In this document: positions 31,866-33,631 of the stretch, one piece after another
Layout: each line of letters opens with the position of its first letter
How positions within the stretch are numbered: the first letter of the stretch is position 1
NCBI GenBank assembly: GCA_029244935.1
Contig: JAQWQF010000012.1
Coordinates: 1-33,631, forward strand
Direction of reading: 5' to 3'
DNA: 33,631 bases
From: Methylophilaceae bacterium
GTDB taxonomy: Bacteria > Pseudomonadota > Gammaproteobacteria > Burkholderiales > Methylophilaceae
Position numbers and translations under genes: made by a program
The notes under the pieces: generated by a model
Told to the model about the DNA's origin: nothing
The model's database searches: none
Seen by the model: only the letters and a program-made list of their open reading frames with translations

Positions 31866-32509
31866 AAGTAATCTCCATTATAATTTACCTCTTTAAAAAA
31901 TTTGATCCATTCATCAACTGACATGATGGTTTTAGCAGTTAAGTTCCAGGCATACATCCGCTCTTTTTCTTCTTCATTTCGATAGGCATCAACTGTAATA
32001 AATGATTTTCCTTTACTTACTCGCTCAATTTCTTGTAGGGCTTTTCCACATTCTTCACGATCAAGATTGTGAATAGTATTAATTGAAATTACTACATCAA
32101 AAGAATCGTCAGGAAATGGAAGTTGAATTGCATTTGCAACCTCGGTATAAGGCTTCATACTGTCTATTGCATTATCAATTGCATACTCTGAAATATCAAC
32201 GCCCCTAACATTTATCCCAGGAATCAGTGATGTAAGATCATGAAGCATAAAACCTTTGGCACAACCTACGTCAAGTAATGATGAATCTTTGGTTAAATTC
32301 CAATACTCTTTAAATTTTGGTATAACCGGCTGCCAAAAACGTGGCATATAATTAAAGCCGCCATAACCATGTTTCCTATCTCCATCGAAGAATTCACGAC
32401 CAAATTTCCTCGCTATAAGTCTATCGGCATCACTTTTAGACGCAAGTCTTTCCTCTAAATTACGTTTTGCTTTAGGATAATTTTCAAGTAGATCTATTTC
32501 TTTTCTCAT
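31850..32509 (-). CDS. Class I SAM-dependent methyltransferase
   Basis: A 219-residue methyltransferase. The SAM-binding glycine motif is within 'LLDVGCAKGFMLHDL' (about 78-92), the acidic residue in 'VRGVDISEYA' follows beta-2, and 'SFDVVISINTIHNL' is motif IV. The N-terminal 'KFGREFFDGDRKHGYGGFNY' and the C-terminal 'GDYFWF' recur in the C-terminal domain of the ThDP fusion encoded at 23797-26367. The two are paralogs within one operon. It lies between the RmlB-like dehydratase (18-nt gap) and E1 alpha (16-nt overlap). The acceptor is unknown and could be a sugar hydroxyl, a carbon or a carboxyl group. Confidence 0.85.
   Translation of the reverse strand: MRKEIDLLENYPKAKRNLEERLASKSDADRLIARKFGREFFDGDRKHGYGGFNYMPRFWQPVIPKFKEYWNLTKDSSLLDVGCAKGFMLHDLTSLIPGINVRGVDISEYAIDNAIDSMKPYTEVANAIQLPFPDDSFDVVISINTIHNLDREECGKALQEIERVSKGKSFITVDAYRNEEEKERMYAWNLTAKTIMSVDEWIKFFKEVNYNGDYFWFTP
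31873..31876 (-). promoter_or_regulatory. Ribosome binding site deciding the TTG start of E1 alpha
   Basis: The minus strand reads GGAG 7 nt before the TTG at 31865-31863, inside the end of the methyltransferase frame. It supports the non-ATG start and a 16-nt gene overlap, indicating coupled translation. Confidence 0.6.
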
Positions 32510-32527
32510 TCTAATCCTTTGGTTTAT

Positions 32528-33514
32528 TTAGGCTTTATGTTGATAATTATATGATTCTTTTTTAAGGGCCTCTAAATTTTCTTTTACCCAAAATATACAT
32601 TCATCTAATCCTTGATCTAACTTGATTTGATCCTCCCAACTCATCTCTTTTCTTAGCTTTGTACTGTCAAGATGATATGCCAAATCTTTACCGGCACGTT
32701 CGCTAACAATCTCAACATAATCTTCGAATTTTACGTTTAATTTTACACAAATTATTTCTACTAGCTCACGAATTGAAATGACCTCATTCGTTGAAATGTG
32801 GTATGTTTCACCGGCTTTTGCTTGTTCCATAATATTCCAGGTAGCTCTGGATACATCGCTCATATGTATAAAAGAGCGAGTCGACAAACCCCCGCCATGC
32901 AACTGTATTTTTTTCCCTAATAATATAAAAAATATGGTGCGCGGAATAATTCGATATAGTTGCTGACCGGGACCATAAACGTTAGCCGCACGAGTTGTCA
33001 CTACTGGGAAATTATACGTATCATAAAAGGTTCGTAGACTCATATCTGCCGCTGCTCTAGAAACGGCATAAGGGGTACTGGGATTGAATGGAAACTTTTC
33101 ATCAACAAATCCTGTACATGACCCGTAGACCTCAGGTGTGGAAATATGAATGTACCTTTTTAAAAAATTACATTTTCTAAGGCTATCATGAAGGTTTGTA
33201 GTTGAGACTACGTTAGTCATAAACCAATCGGCGGGATTTAACCAGCTTTCCCCAACCATACTCTGCGCTGCAAAATTAACAATATGGGTTGGTTTTACAT
33301 CATTAATAAGTGTAATAATTTCTTTTAGGTGATGATTTAGATCTAATGAATGAAATGTAAAACTATCATGATTTTCCCATTTATAAGGTAAGAAAGGATA
33401 ATTCGCTTCTTTAGAGCGACTAATTCCTACAACGTTGGCTCCTTGTTTTAATGCATAGCCCACAAAAGAAGCCCCAGAAAAAGAGTTACTGCCTATAATT
33501 AAGATATTATCCAT
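32528..33514 (-). CDS. RmlB/GMD-like nucleotide-sugar 4,6-dehydratase-type SDR
   Basis: A 328-residue extended SDR. Overall layout fits NDP-hexose 4,6-dehydratases: 'NFAAQSMVGESWLNPADW' (80-97), 'HISTPEVYG' (123-131), 'PYAVSRAAADM' (148-158) and 'TRAANVYGPGQQLYRIIPR'. The RmlB acid/base pair Asp-Glu in TDEVYG is Pro127-Glu128 here. The catalytic YxxxK is Tyr149-Arg153, with Arg in place of Lys. The nucleotide loop is GSNSFSG (8-14), with Ser in the middle Gly position. I recall a subgroup with these changes, so it is probably functional, but its reaction may differ (dehydratase, epimerase or decarboxylase). It abuts the upstream partial gene with no gap. Confidence 0.83.
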   Translation of the reverse strand: MDNILIIGSNSFSGASFVGYALKQGANVVGISRSKEANYPFLPYKWENHDSFTFHSLDLNHHLKEIITLINDVKPTHIVNFAAQSMVGESWLNPADWFMTNVVSTTNLHDSLRKCNFLKRYIHISTPEVYGSCTGFVDEKFPFNPSTPYAVSRAAADMSLRTFYDTYNFPVVTTRAANVYGPGQQLYRIIPRTIFFILLGKKIQLHGGGLSTRSFIHMSDVSRATWNIMEQAKAGETYHISTNEVISIRELVEIICVKLNVKFEDYVEIVSERAGKDLAYHLDSTKLRKEMSWEDQIKLDQGLDECIFWVKENLEALKKESYNYQHKA

Positions 33515-33631
33515 TTATAAATTTAGCGCCTTTAAAATTGTATCGGCATTATCATCTTCCCAAATTATATGCTGATTGGGGGCTGCCCATTTAAAATTAT
33601 CCCCATAATCCATTAAAAAGTTGTGTTTATG
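33515..33631 (-). CDS. C-terminal end of an unidentified gene cut by the window edge
   Basis: An open frame enters from the right edge and gives 38 residues before TAA at 33515-33517. The stop touches the ATG of the dehydratase gene (TAAATG on the minus strand), so this is the upstream gene of the same operon. The visible sequence has several aromatic and acidic residues (around 'NQHIIWEDDN') and ends in ILKALNL. It is too short to identify. It is clearly part of the same transcript, which shows the operon extends beyond the window. Confidence 0.6.
   Translation of the reverse strand, partial: HKHNFLMDYGDNFKWAAPNQHIIWEDDNADTILKALNL

Larger units (their letters stand above)
15722..33631. other. 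Surface-carbohydrate precursor biosynthesis locus
   Basis: From 15722 to the right edge every gene is a sugar or small-carbon-skeleton enzyme. Four plus-strand genes (15722-19424) face an operon of at least 13 minus-strand genes (33631-19454). The two operons converge across 29 bp without a clear terminator. No glycosyltransferase, Wzx/Wzy, ABC exporter, integrase, transposase or direct repeat is visible. The locus therefore continues past the right edge or depends on genes elsewhere. The minus-strand operon is more AT-rich in feel than the core genes, consistent with an accessory region, but I have not measured it. Confidence 0.75.

Overview
The window comes from a low-GC, densely packed proteobacterial genome. 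Gene order and content suggest a streamlined betaproteobacterium, possibly Methylophilaceae-like (OM43/Methylopumilus type). The basis is the tgt-yajC-secD-secF block, overlapping pssA-leuA, and a ypjD-like cytochrome-assembly gene divergent from ffh. This placement is inference from gene order, not from a marker search.

Positions 1-11366 are core housekeeping DNA. On the minus strand, tgt, yajC, secD, secF, a CorC/HlyC-type CBS protein and clpS (cut by the window start) form one compact run covering tRNA queuosine modification, Sec export and adaptor-mediated proteolysis. On the plus strand, pssA, leuA and a HAD phosphatase form a second unit. A CcsA/YpjD-like membrane protein, divergent ffh, and tRNA-Lys(TTT) with a recognisable promoter complete the block.

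Positions 11367-15721 are a mixed stretch: an OhrR/MarR-type regulator followed by a strong terminator, a secreted trypsin-like protease with a helical repeat tail, two nearly identical tandem tRNA-Arg genes (TCG and ACG), a lipoprotein of unknown function, a small secreted protein, a DUF1993 protein, and an unlisted 40-residue membrane peptide.

From 15722 to the right edge is a surface-sugar biosynthesis locus. A short plus-strand operon (SDR epimerase, GmhA-like isomerase, a kinase/nucleotidyltransferase with domain order reversed relative to HldE, and an HddC-like nucleotidyltransferase) looks like activated-heptose synthesis. It converges on a minus-strand operon of at least 14 kb (33631 to 19454). 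That operon is unusual. It contains an RmlB-like dehydratase, a methyltransferase, E1 alpha and beta of a 2-oxoacid dehydrogenase with no E2/E3, DmpF-like acylating aldehyde dehydrogenase, DmpG-like aldolase, an HpcH/HpaI aldolase, an SDR, an acetolactate-synthase-like ThDP enzyme fused to a second copy of the methyltransferase, a sugar C-methyltransferase-like protein, a radical SAM/SPASM enzyme, another SDR and a zinc alcohol dehydrogenase. Nearly all junctions are 4-nt or shorter gaps or overlaps.

My reading, which is inference, is that the long operon makes an unusual branched or chain-extended sugar or acyl substituent by carbon-carbon bond formation from 2-oxoacids and aldehydes. No glycosyltransferase, flippase or polymerase is visible in the window, so the locus must continue beyond it or work with genes elsewhere. 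I regard this cassette as the best candidate for an undescribed system here.
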